DNA of 16,611 nt from JAWUVP01 sp034112285 (GCA_034112285.1 JAWUVP010000053.1:1-16611); one strand, 5' to 3'; shown: positions 1 through 8,457, counted from the stretch's first letter. Notes: generated from the letters alone by a model not told the origin. Translations and numbers: made by a program.

Positions 1-1199
1 GCAACACCGACTTCGGGGCCGGCCCGGGTAATTAAACATAAATCGGATTCGCGAACCAAAGAGCTTTCTGCCACATTACAAATACTCAAGCTGGTTAGGT
101 AACCACTGTCTTTTGCTTTGCGTAAAGCTTCTAAGGTATCAGCCGTTTCACCTGATTGTGATAGGGTAATAAATAAGGTATCGTCTTCCACCACATTAGT
201 TCGGTAGCGAAATTCGCTCGCAATTTCTACCTGGCAGGGCAACTCCGCATAACGCTCTAACCAATAACGTGCCACCATTCCGGCATGGTAGCTTGTACCA
301 CAGGCAACAATTTGTATGCGTTTAACTTGTTGTAATAATGTTTCGGCATTTTCACCAAAGCTTTGTAATAAAACTTTATCGTCGCTAATGCGCCCTTCTA
401 AGACATTGCTTAATACGCTGGGTTGCTCGTAAATTTCTTTGAGCATGTAATGGCGGTACTCGCCTTTTTCGGTTTGTGTGTGTGAGACTTGTGAAGTTTT
501 ACTTTCACGCTCTACTGCATTGCCTTGTGCATCGGTAATATTAATGCTGTCAGCGTGTAAATCAACAAAGTCGCCTTCTTCTAAAAATATAAATTCTTGT
601 GTCACCGGCAATAATGCCAGGTGATCGGAGGCGATAAAATTTTCTTCAATACCCAAGCCAATAATTAATGGGCTACCTTTGCGTACCGCAATAATGTGTT
701 CAGGTTCATGACGGCTAATAACACCTAAGCCATATGCCCCTTTCAATAGTAGCACAGCTTGTTTTACCGCTTGCGCTAGATTTTGGCCTTTTAATTTTGA
801 ATGAATTAAATGCGCGACAACTTCAGTGTCGGTTTCAGAAGTGAATGCATAGCCTTGCGCTTGTAATTGCTCGCGCAGTTCTAAATAATTTTCGATAATG
901 CCATTATGCACCACAACAATTTCATCGCTTGAAACATGTGGGTGTGCATTAGCTTCGGTGGGTGCGCCGTGTGTTGCCCAGCGTGTGTGCGCAATACCAA
1001 TATGACCAGGCAATGGGGTTGCTGTTAAGGCTTTATTTAATTCAACCACTTTTCCAACGCGGCGTAGACGTGCTATTTTTCCTGACTCTATCACGGCCAA
1101 GCCGGCTGAATCATAACCCCGGTATTCTAAACGTTGTAAGCCGGCAATTAAAATACTGGCTACGTTTCGATTTGCAATAGCACCAATTATTCCGCACAT
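1..1199 (-). CDS. glmS: GlmS, glutamine--fructose-6-phosphate aminotransferase (N-terminal part, cut by window edge)
   Basis: This enzyme makes glucosamine-6-phosphate from fructose-6-phosphate and glutamine, the first committed step of UDP-GlcNAc synthesis in the cytoplasm. I translated the reverse strand from the ATG at 1199: it opens MCGIIGAIA, so Cys2 is the expected catalytic nucleophile after Met removal. Then come RLEYRGYDSAG, HTRWATHG, HNGIIEN and SETDTEVVAHL of the glutaminase domain. About residues 280-399 hold the start of the sugar-isomerase (SIS) domain, with CGTSYHAG, SQSGETADT and ICNVAESSLVRESD. The frame stays open to the left edge (399 full codons), so roughly the last third of a family protein of about 610 residues is missing. 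It begins 12 nt after the glmU stop, behind an AGAGGA ribosome site, so the two are probably cotranscribed. No glmS-ribozyme is expected, and the gap is too short to hold one. Identification is secure. Confidence 0.97.
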   Translation of the reverse strand, partial: MCGIIGAIANRNVASILIAGLQRLEYRGYDSAGLAVIESGKIARLRRVGKVVELNKALTATPLPGHIGIAHTRWATHGAPTEANAHPHVSSDEIVVVHNGIIENYLELREQLQAQGYAFTSETDTEVVAHLIHSKLKGQNLAQAVKQAVLLLKGAYGLGVISRHEPEHIIAVRKGSPLIIGLGIEENFIASDHLALLPVTQEFIFLEEGDFVDLHADSINITDAQGNAVERESKTSQVSHTQTEKGEYRHYMLKEIYEQPSVLSNVLEGRISDDKVLLQSFGENAETLLQQVKRIQIVACGTSYHAGMVARYWLERYAELPCQVEIASEFRYRTNVVEDDTLFITLSQSGETADTLEALRKAKDSGYLTSLSICNVAESSLVRESDLCLITRAGPEVGV

Positions 1200-1211
1200 A
1201 TTATTAATCCT

Positions 1212-2573
1212 CTAAGATTTTTTTGGGGGCTGCCAACTGGCAAGTGTTGTTTGTCTGGCGCGGGCAATGGTTAATTTTCCTGCCGGTGCATTTTTACTAA
1301 TACTAGAGCCACAGCCAATAAAGGCATTATCGCCGATGTTAACCGGGGCAATCAATTGTGTATCACAACCCACAAAAACATGATCGCCAATGATGGTTTT
1401 ATGTTTGTTGACGCCATCATAATTGGCGGTAATCACACCCGCACCAATATTGACACTTTTGCCAATTACCGCATCACCAATGTAAGATAAGTGTGGAATT
1501 TTAGATCCCTCGCCTACTCTCGCTTTTTTGGTTTCAACATAGTTTCCAACTTTAACATTATTAGCTAATTCTGTGCCTGGGCGTAATCGGGCAAAAGGGC
1601 CAATAAGACAGTTTTCACCCAAGGTGCTTTGCTCTAAAATACAATTAGGTAAAATCTCGGTGTTTGCCGCCAAGCTAACATTTTTTAAAATCACATTGGC
1701 ACCAATTTTACAGCCAGCACCAATGCTGACCTTGCCTTCAATAATTACGTTGATATCTATAGTAACATCTTCACCACAGGTTAGCTCGCCACGTACATCA
1801 AACCGTGCGGGGTCCATAATGGTAACGCCTTCTGCCATAAAAGCTTCTGCTTGTATGCTTTGATACGCTCTCTCAAGCTGGCTTAATTGCACTCGTGTGT
1901 TCACGCCACTCACTTCGCTATTGTTTTTTGGCTGAATACTGTGAATGGGCACGCCATCGGCTACGGCCATGGCAATCACGTCGGTTAAGTATAGTTCGCC
2001 TTGTGCATTGTTGGTTTGTAGTTGGCTGAGCCAATGTTGTAATTTTCTTGCGGGCAGTAACATAATGCCGGTGTTAATTTCGGTGATTGTTTGTTGTTCT
2101 ACCGTTGCGTCTTTTTGTTCAACAATGCCTATGATGCCATGATTGCTATCACGAACAATTCGCCCGAGGCCAAAAGGATCAGAAAAATCAGCAGTAATAA
2201 TACCGACTTCACCAGCGGGTGTAGTGCTAACGAGTTGTTGTAAAGTTTGTGGATTAATTAACGGCGTATCACCATATAATACCAATAGCTGTTGTTCTGG
2301 CGCAACATGCTGCATGGCTTGCTGAACTGCATGCCCAGTGCCAAGCTGTTCGGTTTGTAAAACCCAACTTATGTTTTTTCCAGGAATAGTTTCACACACC
2401 GTTTCGCCGCCATGACCGTAAACCACTTCAATAGCAGCAGGCTGTAAATTATAGGCGGCATCGAGCACCCATTGCAACATAGGCTTACCGGCCAACGGGT
2501 GTAAAACTTTGGGTAATTTTGAACGCATTCGCGTGCCTTGGCCCGCGGCGAGTATGACGACGTTAAGTTGCAT
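1212..2573 (-). CDS. glmU: GlmU, bifunctional GlcNAc-1-phosphate uridyltransferase / glucosamine-1-phosphate acetyltransferase
   Basis: GlmU carries out the last two steps to UDP-GlcNAc: acetylation of glucosamine-1-phosphate, then uridylyl transfer. The protein is 453 residues, close to the 456 of E. coli. The N-terminal pyrophosphorylase half shows LAAGQGTRMRSKLPK (about residues 8-22), QLGTGHA, LYGDTPL and EINTGI. From about residue 250 the C-terminal half is a left-handed beta-helix of hexapeptide repeats (IGAGCKIGANV, IGPFARLRPG). It contains the acetyltransferase signatures IPHLSYIGDA, NIGAGVITANYDG and the FIGCGSSI end region. The ATG at 2573 follows TTAGGA with a 7-nt gap. The gene lies downstream of atpC across a 211-nt spacer, and glmS follows 12 nt later, the order seen in enterobacteria. 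A TATAAT box just upstream suggests it can also be transcribed on its own. Confidence 0.97.
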   Translation of the reverse strand: MQLNVVILAAGQGTRMRSKLPKVLHPLAGKPMLQWVLDAAYNLQPAAIEVVYGHGGETVCETIPGKNISWVLQTEQLGTGHAVQQAMQHVAPEQQLLVLYGDTPLINPQTLQQLVSTTPAGEVGIITADFSDPFGLGRIVRDSNHGIIGIVEQKDATVEQQTITEINTGIMLLPARKLQHWLSQLQTNNAQGELYLTDVIAMAVADGVPIHSIQPKNNSEVSGVNTRVQLSQLERAYQSIQAEAFMAEGVTIMDPARFDVRGELTCGEDVTIDINVIIEGKVSIGAGCKIGANVILKNVSLAANTEILPNCILEQSTLGENCLIGPFARLRPGTELANNVKVGNYVETKKARVGEGSKIPHLSYIGDAVIGKSVNIGAGVITANYDGVNKHKTIIGDHVFVGCDTQLIAPVNIGDNAFIGCGSSISKNAPAGKLTIARARQTTLASWQPPKKS

Positions 2574-2596
2574 GAGATTCCTAAAAATTACGCGTA

Positions 2597-2602
2597 ATTA
2601 TA
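2597..2602 (-). promoter_or_regulatory. Candidate -10 box of an internal glmU promoter
   Basis: On the minus strand the gap before glmU contains a perfect TATAAT, 23 nt upstream of the glmU ATG. That would give a short leader of about 15-20 nt ending in the TTAGGA ribosome site. I see no good -35 hexamer at 16-18 nt spacing, so this is a weak or activator-dependent candidate. It would let glmUS be expressed independently of the ATP synthase genes. Confidence 0.35.
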
Positions 2603-2635
2603 AATTCGTAGCGATTAAAGAACGTTAAAACAACG

Positions 2636-2654
2636 GCACGCTTACAGGGCGTGC
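2636..2654 (-). terminator. Candidate terminator or attenuator hairpin between atpC and glmU
   Basis: GCACGC and GCGTGC form a perfect 6-bp GC-rich stem with a 7-nt loop. On the minus strand it is followed by CGTTGTTTTAA, a moderately T-rich tract. It lies about 130 nt after the atpC stop, where a partial stop for the ATP synthase transcript would make sense. The T tract is broken, so leaky termination is the most I would claim. Confidence 0.35.
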
Positions 2655-2714
2655 GAAGTTTAAAATATGTAAAAAACAACAGCTAAAAGAATTTTAAATC
2701 ATTCCTTCGCGTGT

Positions 2715-2758
2715 CGTCATTGCGAGGAGCGTAGCGACATGCAATGACGTGATTTTTT
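2715..2758. repeat. Palindromic repeat element (CATTGCGAG...GCGTAGCG type)
   Basis: CGTCATTGC (2715-2723) and GCAATGACG (2741-2749) are perfect 9-bp inverted arms around a centre that reads GAGGAGCGTAGCGACAT. Six Ts follow on the plus strand (2753-2758), so it could end plus-strand antisense transcription coming from the glm side. The core CATTGCGAG/GCGTAGCG recurs in the hairpin at 13446-13480, which suggests a dispersed repeat family. Similar 'gcattgcgag...gcgtagcg' palindromes are common in several AT-rich bacterial genomes. Confidence 0.6.
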
Positions 2759-2784
2759 CAATAGTACGTTTGCTCTAGACAGGC

Positions 2785-3219
2785 TTAGCTGTGTTTAATT
2801 TGATCGCGTAGTTTACTAATTAAACGAAGTTGAGCAACGGCTTCTGCTAAGGCGGCATTTGCTTTGGTAAAATCTATTTCAGATTTTTTATCAGCCAAGG
2901 CTTTTTCGGCGCGCTCTTTTGCTTGAATAGCGGCCAGCTCGTCTAAGTCTGCAGCACGGGCAACCGTGTCTGCAAGCACGGTGACCAAATGTGGCTGCAC
3001 TTCTAAAATACCACTAGAAACATAGAACGAATCTTCGGTTGAGCCTGTGCGCAAACGAATTTCACCCGGCTTTAGCTTTGCTAGCAAAGGCATATGCCCT
3101 GGCGCAATACCGACTTCACCGGCTTCACCCATGGCTACAATATAATCTGCTTCGCCCGAAAATACTTCGTTTTCAGCGCTAACAATATCAATTCTCAATT
3201 TAGTAGTAGTTTCACTCAT
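2785..3219 (-). CDS. atpC: ATP synthase F1 epsilon subunit
   Basis: The epsilon subunit sits on the F1 central stalk with gamma, couples rotation to catalysis and inhibits ATP hydrolysis. The 144 residues match the family in length and layout. An N-terminal beta-sandwich (about 1-88) contains GEAGEVGIAPGHMPLLAKL and FYVSSGILEVQP. A C-terminal helical hairpin (about 90-144), rich in Ala, Lys and Glu, is the part that can extend into F1. The start lies 8 nt after the atpD stop. I see no strong ribosome site there, so translation is probably coupled to atpD. It is the last structural gene of the atp operon. Confidence 0.96.
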   Translation of the reverse strand: MSETTTKLRIDIVSAENEVFSGEADYIVAMGEAGEVGIAPGHMPLLAKLKPGEIRLRTGSTEDSFYVSSGILEVQPHLVTVLADTVARAADLDELAAIQAKERAEKALADKKSEIDFTKANAALAEAVAQLRLISKLRDQIKHS

Positions 3220-3227
3220 AAGCTATA

Positions 3228-4607
3228 TTATAAACTCTTTGCTTTGGCAACGGCTTCATCAATTGAACCCACCATGTAGAAGGCCTGCTCTGGTAAATCA
3301 TCATAATCACCGTCTAAAATACCTTTAAAGCCACGAACGGTTTCTGCTAGGCTTACAAATTTACCTGTTGCACCGGTGAAAATTTCTGCCACGAAGAAAG
3401 GTTGTGATAAGAAACGCTGAATTTTACGTGCGCGACTAACCGCCTGCTTATCTTCATCCGATAATTCGTCCATGCCTAAAATGGCAATAATATCACGCAA
3501 TTCTTTATAGCGTTGTAAGGTACGCTGTACACCGCGCGCGGTGTCATAGTGTTCTTGCGTAACCACTTGTGGATCTAACTGGCGGCTTGTTGAATCTAAT
3601 GGGTCTACCGCGGGGTAGATACCTAACTCTGCAATTTGGCGTGATAACACAACCGTTGCATCCAAATGCGCGAAGGTGGTGGCTGGAGCTGGGTCGGTTA
3701 AATCATCTGCCGGCACATAAACGGCTTGCACTGAAGTAATGGAACCGGTTTTAGTAGAAGTAATACGCTCTTGCAAGGTTCCCATCTCCGCGGCTAAGGT
3801 AGGCTGATAACCCACAGCTGAAGGCACACGGCCTAACAGGGCTGATACTTCAGTACCGGCCAAGGTGTAACGGTAAATGTTATCAATAAATAACAACACA
3901 TCATTACCATCATCACGAAAATTTTCGGCGATTGTTAATCCGGTTAATGCCACGCGTAAACGGTTACCCGGTGGCTCGTTCATTTGTCCGTAAACTAAAG
4001 ATACTTTATCGAGCACGTTAGATTCTTGCATCTCATTGTAGAAATCATTACCTTCACGGGTACGCTCACCCACGCCGGTAAACACAGAATAACCACTATG
4101 CTCCATGGCAATGTTACGAATCAATTCCATCATGGTAACGGTTTTACCCACACCAGCACCACCAAATAAACCCACTTTACCACCTTTGGCAAACGGACAA
4201 ACCAAATCGATAACCTTAATACCGGTTACTAATAACTCAGTACTACCAACCAATTCATCAAATTTTGGTGCAGAGCGGTGAATGGGTAAAAGTTCGGCAT
4301 CATCAATCGGGCCAGCTTCATCAATCGGCTCACCTAGCACGTTCATAATGCGGCCTAAAGTTTGCTTACCAACTGGAACCTTAATAGGCCCGCCAGTATT
4401 AACCACTTCCATTTCACGTTTTAAGCCTTCAGAGGCACCCATAGCAATGGCGCGAACGACACCGTCGCCTAATTGCTGCTGCACTTCTAACGTTAAATCG
4501 GTTGCACCGACTTTTAACGCGTCATAAATATTGGGAACGGAATCGGTGGAAAATTCCACATCGACAACGGCACCCATAATTTGTGTAATTTGACCTTTAC
4601 TACTCAT
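3228..4607 (-). CDS. atpD: ATP synthase F1 beta subunit
   Basis: This is the catalytic beta subunit of the F1 hexamer, which binds ADP and phosphate and releases ATP. The protein is 459 residues. The Walker A loop is GGAGVGKTV (about residues 148-156). GVGERTREGNDFY follows, carrying the catalytic glutamate and arginine of the GERTRE motif. LLFIDNIYRYTLAGTEVSALLGR holds the Walker B aspartate (written here as a landmark; it starts near residue 238). After VPADDLTDPAP come the C-terminal helices, ending near QAFYMVGSIDEAV. The DNIYR form rather than DNIFR is typical of gammaproteobacteria. It sits 15 nt after atpG with a GAGGAAAACGAC ribosome region before the ATG at 4607. All key residues are present, so it should be active. 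Confidence 0.98.
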   Translation of the reverse strand: MSSKGQITQIMGAVVDVEFSTDSVPNIYDALKVGATDLTLEVQQQLGDGVVRAIAMGASEGLKREMEVVNTGGPIKVPVGKQTLGRIMNVLGEPIDEAGPIDDAELLPIHRSAPKFDELVGSTELLVTGIKVIDLVCPFAKGGKVGLFGGAGVGKTVTMMELIRNIAMEHSGYSVFTGVGERTREGNDFYNEMQESNVLDKVSLVYGQMNEPPGNRLRVALTGLTIAENFRDDGNDVLLFIDNIYRYTLAGTEVSALLGRVPSAVGYQPTLAAEMGTLQERITSTKTGSITSVQAVYVPADDLTDPAPATTFAHLDATVVLSRQIAELGIYPAVDPLDSTSRQLDPQVVTQEHYDTARGVQRTLQRYKELRDIIAILGMDELSDEDKQAVSRARKIQRFLSQPFFVAEIFTGATGKFVSLAETVRGFKGILDGDYDDLPEQAFYMVGSIDEAVAKAKSL

Positions 4608-4622
4608 GTCGTTTTCCTCTGT

Positions 4623-5486
4623 TTAAACGGCTGCTGCGCCAGCAACAATTTCTGCTAATTCTGCGGTAATTGCGGCTTGGCGGGCTTTATTGTAAGCTAA
4701 TTGTAATTCATCAATCACTGTTGCGGCGTTATCGGTGGCATTTTTCATGGCCACCATGCGTGAAGCTTGCTCGCAAGCAATATTTTCAACCACGGCTTGG
4801 TAAATTTGCGATTCGATGTAGCGCGTTAATAACGCCTCTAAAATTTCACGGGCATTGTCGGGCTCATAAATGTAATCCCACTGGCCTTGTTCAGTTTCAC
4901 CATCAGCATGTAAAATCGGTAACAATTGTTCAACGTTAGGGGTTTGCTTCATGGTGTTTACAAATTCATTGGACACCACAAACAAGGCATCAACCTTGCC
5001 ATCAATATAAGCATCGAGCATGACTTTGATAATACCAATTAAATTGGCAACGGTAGGCGCCTCACCTAATTGGGTAGCATTGGCCACAATATTACCGCCA
5101 ACGCGTGCAAAAAAGTGCTCTGCTTTAACGCCTATGGTGCATAAATCAATTTCAACATTTTTTTCATTCCATTGCTTTAATGACTGAATGGTTTTTTTGA
5201 AAAGGTTGCTGTTTAGCCCGCCGCACAAACCACGATCGGATGAAACAATAATGTAGCCTACGCGTTTAATAGGACGTTCGCTTAAAAATGGATGCGCATA
5301 CTCTGGATGGCTGTTGGCAATGTGACTAATAACTTGGCGAATACGGTGCGCATACGGGCGTGATTTAAACATCCGATCTTGTGCTTTACGCATTTTACTA
5401 GCGGCAACCATCTCCATTGCGCTGGTAATTTTTTGCGTATTTTTTACGCCGGCAATTTTGCTGCGTATTTCTTTTGTATTAGCCAT
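4623..5486 (-). CDS. atpG: ATP synthase F1 gamma subunit
   Basis: Gamma is the rotating central shaft of F1. At 287 residues it equals the E. coli length. The N-terminal helix IRSKIAGVKNTQKITSAMEM and the MVAASKMRKAQ segment form one arm of the coiled-coil shaft. SSDRGLCGGLN (about residues 83-93) is the conserved Rossmann-like core signature. The C-terminal helix includes RMVAMKNATDNA and ELQLAYNKARQAAIT, ending EIVAGAAAV as in enterobacteria. The start at 5486 is preceded only by a weak AGAG ribosome site 9 nt away. A stronger purine run (5508-5517) is over 20 nt upstream and partly inside a hairpin, so initiation may be modulated by that structure. Confidence 0.97.
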   Translation of the reverse strand: MANTKEIRSKIAGVKNTQKITSAMEMVAASKMRKAQDRMFKSRPYAHRIRQVISHIANSHPEYAHPFLSERPIKRVGYIIVSSDRGLCGGLNSNLFKKTIQSLKQWNEKNVEIDLCTIGVKAEHFFARVGGNIVANATQLGEAPTVANLIGIIKVMLDAYIDGKVDALFVVSNEFVNTMKQTPNVEQLLPILHADGETEQGQWDYIYEPDNAREILEALLTRYIESQIYQAVVENIACEQASRMVAMKNATDNAATVIDELQLAYNKARQAAITAELAEIVAGAAAV

Positions 5487-5510
5487 CTACTATCACTCTT
5501 TAAGTTACCT

Positions 5511-5527
5511 CCCCCTTTACAAGGGGG
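5511..5527 (-). repeat. CCCCCTT/AAGGGGG hairpin between atpA and atpG
   Basis: CCCCCTT (5511-5517) and AAGGGGG (5521-5527) are perfect arms around a 3-nt loop, in the 84-nt gap between atpA and atpG. In the mRNA the distal arm runs into AGGGGGAGG, which looks like a ribosome site but lies about 21 nt from the atpG start. The sequence resembles short palindromes of the 'tccccctttacaaaggggg' kind scattered in many genomes. It could protect mRNA ends, pause transcription or simply be an inserted repeat. Confidence 0.55.
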
Positions 5528-5570
5528 GCTGAGGGCAATTTGTCTATCTCACTTGTCTAAAGAGAGCGTT

Positions 5571-7115
5571 TTACCAAGTTTGGGTGTTTTTGTATTCAGT
5601 TACCATATCGTGAAGTTGTTTTTCAACATCGTCATTTAACACAGGGTTAGCAGTAACGGCATCTAAAAACGCTTTGTATTTATCACGAGCATAGCTTTCT
5701 AGGCCTTGAATGAAGCTGCATACTTTTTCAACTTCAATATCTTCAACAAAACCTTTGTCGATAGCAAACAAACCCAAGGCCATTTCAGCTACGCTGATAG
5801 GTGAATAAGGCGGTTGTTTCAATAATTCAGTACAACGCTGACCATGTTCCAATTGCTTACGGGTGGCTTCGTCTAAATCAGAAGCAAACTGTGCAAAGGC
5901 TTCTAATTCGCGATATTGCGCTAAAGCTAAACGTAGCATTTGCCCGCCGAGTTTTTTAATGATTTTCGTTTGAGCTGCACCACCTACACGTGACACAGAT
6001 GAACCCGCGTTAATCGCAGGACGAATACCGGCATTAAACAAGCTGGTTTCCATGAACATTTGTCCATCGGTAATCGAAATAACGTTGGTCGGTACGAAAG
6101 CAGAAATATCACCGGCTTGCGTTTCAATAATCGGCAAGGCCGTTAGTGAACCTGTTTTACCTTTTACTCGGCCTTCGGTTAACTTTTCAACATAAGCAGA
6201 GTTGACGCGTGCTGCGCGCTCAAGCAAACGTGAATGAATATAGAATACGTCGCCAGGGTAAGCTTCTCGGCCCGGTGGACGGCGTAATAATAAAGAAATT
6301 TGACGATAAGCCCAAGCTTGCTTGGTTAAATCATCATAAACAATTAAGGCGTCTTCGCCGTTATCACGGAAGTATTCACCCATTGAGCAACCAACATAAG
6401 GCGCAATAAATTGCAACGCGGCTGAATCGGAGGCGTTAGCACAAACAATAATAGTATTATCTAAGGCATCGTGATCTTTTAGCTTTTGCACCACGTTAGC
6501 AACGGATGACGCTTTTTGCCCAATGGCAACATAAATACACTTCACGCCTTTATCACGTTGGTTAATAATGGCATCAATCGCAACGGTTGTTTTACCCGTT
6601 TGGCGATCACCAATAATCAACTCACGCTGACCACGGCCAACAGGCACTAATGAGTCAACAATTTTTAAACCGGTTTGCAAAGGTTGCGTTACAGGTTCGC
6701 GAGCAATCACGCCTGGTGCAATGGTTTCAATTGGGCGTGATTGCTTAGCATCAATCGGGCCTTTACCATCAATTGGGTTGCCTAAGGCATCTACCACACG
6801 GCCTAATAATTCAGGACCAACCGGCACTTCCATTACGCGGCCGGTACATTTTACCGTTTGTCCTTCAACAATACCGGTATCAGGGCCTAGTACCACGGCG
6901 CCAACGGTATCACGCTCTAAGTTTAGCGCCAGACCAAATTCGCCCGTGCTAAATTCTAGCATTTCACCGTACATCACATCAGCTAAGCCATAGATGGTAA
7001 CAATGCCATCTTTAACGCTAACCACGGTGCCTTCAGAGCGTTCCTCTGCAACAGCATTGAATGTTTCAATACGGTCTTTGATGATTTGACTAATTTCTGC
7101 GGAATTTAATGCCAT
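5571..7115 (-). CDS. atpA: ATP synthase F1 alpha subunit
   Basis: Alpha alternates with beta in the F1 hexamer; it binds nucleotide but does not catalyse, and it supplies the arginine finger to the neighbouring beta site. The protein is 514 residues against 513 in E. coli. An N-terminal beta-barrel (about 1-95) contains VKDGIVTIYGLADVMYGE. The nucleotide-binding domain has Walker A GDRQTGKTT (about residues 169-177) and the Walker B region EDALIVYDDLTKQAWAYRQ. Further on are PGREAYPGDVFYIHSRLLER and SVSRVGGAAQTK, whose Arg is the arginine finger. The C-terminal helical domain includes the region LRLALAQYRELEAFAQF. The start at 7115 lies 4 nt after the atpH stop. Confidence 0.98.
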   Translation of the reverse strand: MALNSAEISQIIKDRIETFNAVAEERSEGTVVSVKDGIVTIYGLADVMYGEMLEFSTGEFGLALNLERDTVGAVVLGPDTGIVEGQTVKCTGRVMEVPVGPELLGRVVDALGNPIDGKGPIDAKQSRPIETIAPGVIAREPVTQPLQTGLKIVDSLVPVGRGQRELIIGDRQTGKTTVAIDAIINQRDKGVKCIYVAIGQKASSVANVVQKLKDHDALDNTIIVCANASDSAALQFIAPYVGCSMGEYFRDNGEDALIVYDDLTKQAWAYRQISLLLRRPPGREAYPGDVFYIHSRLLERAARVNSAYVEKLTEGRVKGKTGSLTALPIIETQAGDISAFVPTNVISITDGQMFMETSLFNAGIRPAINAGSSVSRVGGAAQTKIIKKLGGQMLRLALAQYRELEAFAQFASDLDEATRKQLEHGQRCTELLKQPPYSPISVAEMALGLFAIDKGFVEDIEVEKVCSFIQGLESYARDKYKAFLDAVTANPVLNDDVEKQLHDMVTEYKNTQTW

Positions 7116-7119
7116 AGTA

Positions 7120-7656
7120 TTATCCTACTAATTTGGTTTTAAGTTGTTGCAATTTTCCGGTAACCGAGCCATCGATTACCCAATCAGACGTGCGTATAAC
7201 CGCACCACCGATTAACTCAGGGTTAACACTGCAATTTAATTTAACTTTACGCTGTAATCGTGTTTCTAATGATGCCACCAACTTTTGTTGTTGTGCTTCA
7301 CTCAATACTGTCGCAGCTTGCACTTCAACCGTTTCGATTTGATCAGCAGCTTCATGTAATTTGGTAAAGAGAATAAAGATATCAGGCAACAAGCTCAATA
7401 AGCGTTCATCAGCCAACATAAGTAAAAAATTAGACCGCTGCGCGTTTAACTGCGCGCCCAAAATATCTTTAAAGAACTCGACGGCGGTTACGGCATTGAC
7501 TTTAGGGTTACCCAAATACACTAACACCTGCGCCTCGGCAGTAAGGCCTGCGGCCGTTGCCAGCACATCTTGCCAATCGGCGATGTCATTGTGTTGCTTT
7601 GCATAATCAAAAGCAGCACGAGCATAAGGCCTAGCTTGCGTAATCATTTGCGCCAT
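7120..7656 (-). CDS. atpH: ATP synthase F1 delta subunit
   Basis: Delta caps the F1 head and ties it to the b-subunit stator. The protein has 178 residues, as usual (E. coli 177). The N-terminal helical bundle begins with ITQARPYARAAFDYAKQ, the family signature. The C-terminal part carries VQAATVLSEAQQQKL and NPELIGGAVIRTSDWVIDGS, matching the conserved GG(A/V)xIRxGDxxxDGS pattern with a Ser-Asp variation. It begins 2 nt after the atpF stop and ends 4 nt before atpA, so it is tightly coupled in the operon. Confidence 0.96.
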   Translation of the reverse strand: MAQMITQARPYARAAFDYAKQHNDIADWQDVLATAAGLTAEAQVLVYLGNPKVNAVTAVEFFKDILGAQLNAQRSNFLLMLADERLLSLLPDIFILFTKLHEAADQIETVEVQAATVLSEAQQQKLVASLETRLQRKVKLNCSVNPELIGGAVIRTSDWVIDGSVTGKLQQLKTKLVG

Positions 7657-7658
7657 CG

Positions 7659-8132
7659 TTATTTGGCCTCAGCGATTAAGTCATCAATAATACGCTGGTT
7701 ATCACTATCATTAATACTGCGACCAATCACTTTTTCAGCAGCCACTAACACTAAAGTGCTAACTTGCTCATATAACTCACGGCGAACCGCTTGAGTTTGT
7801 TGCTCAATTTCATCTTGAGCACCGTCAACAATCTTATCGTGTTCAACACGCGCTTTAAGCTTCGCATCTTCAATAAGCTGGTGAGAACGTTGTTGTGCAA
7901 CTTCTAAAATTTCAGCCGATTGCTGTTTGGCTTCATCAATGATTTGAATCACTTTTAAATCAGCCGCTTCCAACTCACGCAAGCCACGGTCTCCGGCGGC
8001 TAAGCCGTCGGCAATCGTTTTTTGCCTAGCTTGGATAGCTCCCAGCAACTTAGGCCAAATGAATTTCATGCAAAACCAGACAAAGATCATAAAGGTGATC
8101 ATTTGGCCGATTAGGCTAGCATTAATAGACAT
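7659..8132 (-). CDS. atpF: ATP synthase Fo b subunit
   Basis: The b subunit is a dimeric membrane-anchored stator arm linking the Fo a subunit to F1 delta. The 157-residue protein (E. coli 156) opens with MSINASLIGQMITFMIFVWF, one transmembrane helix at about residues 5-25. FIWPKLLGAIQARQKTIADG follows. Residues 30-140 form a long charged helix rich in Glu, Gln, Ala and Lys, as expected for the right-handed coiled coil. The end VAAEKVIGRSIN...IIDDLIAE is the delta-binding region. A good AAAGGAAA ribosome site precedes the ATG at 8132. It lies 17 nt after atpE. Confidence 0.96.
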   Translation of the reverse strand: MSINASLIGQMITFMIFVWFCMKFIWPKLLGAIQARQKTIADGLAAGDRGLRELEAADLKVIQIIDEAKQQSAEILEVAQQRSHQLIEDAKLKARVEHDKIVDGAQDEIEQQTQAVRRELYEQVSTLVLVAAEKVIGRSINDSDNQRIIDDLIAEAK

Positions 8133-8149
8133 ACGCTATTTCCTTTGTT

Positions 8150-8452
8150 TTATTGTCCGGCAACCTTACCTGCGGCGGCCACAACAGCGGCAGCAAATGG
8201 ATTGGCAGCAAAGAACAGGTATAGACCCATTACAATAGAAATGGCTGCAAAAGCATCCAATAAACCTGCCATCAAGAACATGCGACCCATCAGCATTGAT
8301 GATAATTCAGGTTGGCGTGCAACACTCTCTACGAATTTACCACCTAATACACCAAAACCAATGGCTGTACCCATGGCGGCTAAACCAATCAATAACGCCG
8401 CGGCGATGGCGCTAGGGCCTTGTACTTGTGCTATTAACGCTGCTATTTGCAT
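8150..8452 (-). CDS. atpE: ATP synthase Fo c subunit (start moved to the internal ATG)
   Basis: The c subunit forms the proton-driven ring in the membrane. I choose the ATG at 8452, giving 100 residues, because AGGAGA lies 5 nt upstream (8458-8463) and the protein then opens MQIAALIAQVQGPSAIAA. An upstream in-frame ATG at 8482 would add MSINKQQETS and overlap atpB; its leader looks less good. Two transmembrane hairpin helices (about 14-42 and 56-82) flank the polar loop ARQPEL (45-50). Asp66 in GLLDAF is the proton carrier, matching Asp61 of E. coli; no sodium-type ligand set is evident. It is longer than the 79-residue E. coli protein, with an extra Ala-rich C-terminal tail (about 84-100). 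Confidence 0.95.
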   Translation of the reverse strand: MQIAALIAQVQGPSAIAAALLIGLAAMGTAIGFGVLGGKFVESVARQPELSSMLMGRMFLMAGLLDAFAAISIVMGLYLFFAANPFAAAVVAAAGKVAGQ

Positions 8453-8457
8453 GCTTG

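Noticed and set aside
962..1180. 72-codon plus frame inside glmS
   Set aside because: It is antisense to the well-conserved glmS N-terminus and has no family resemblance.
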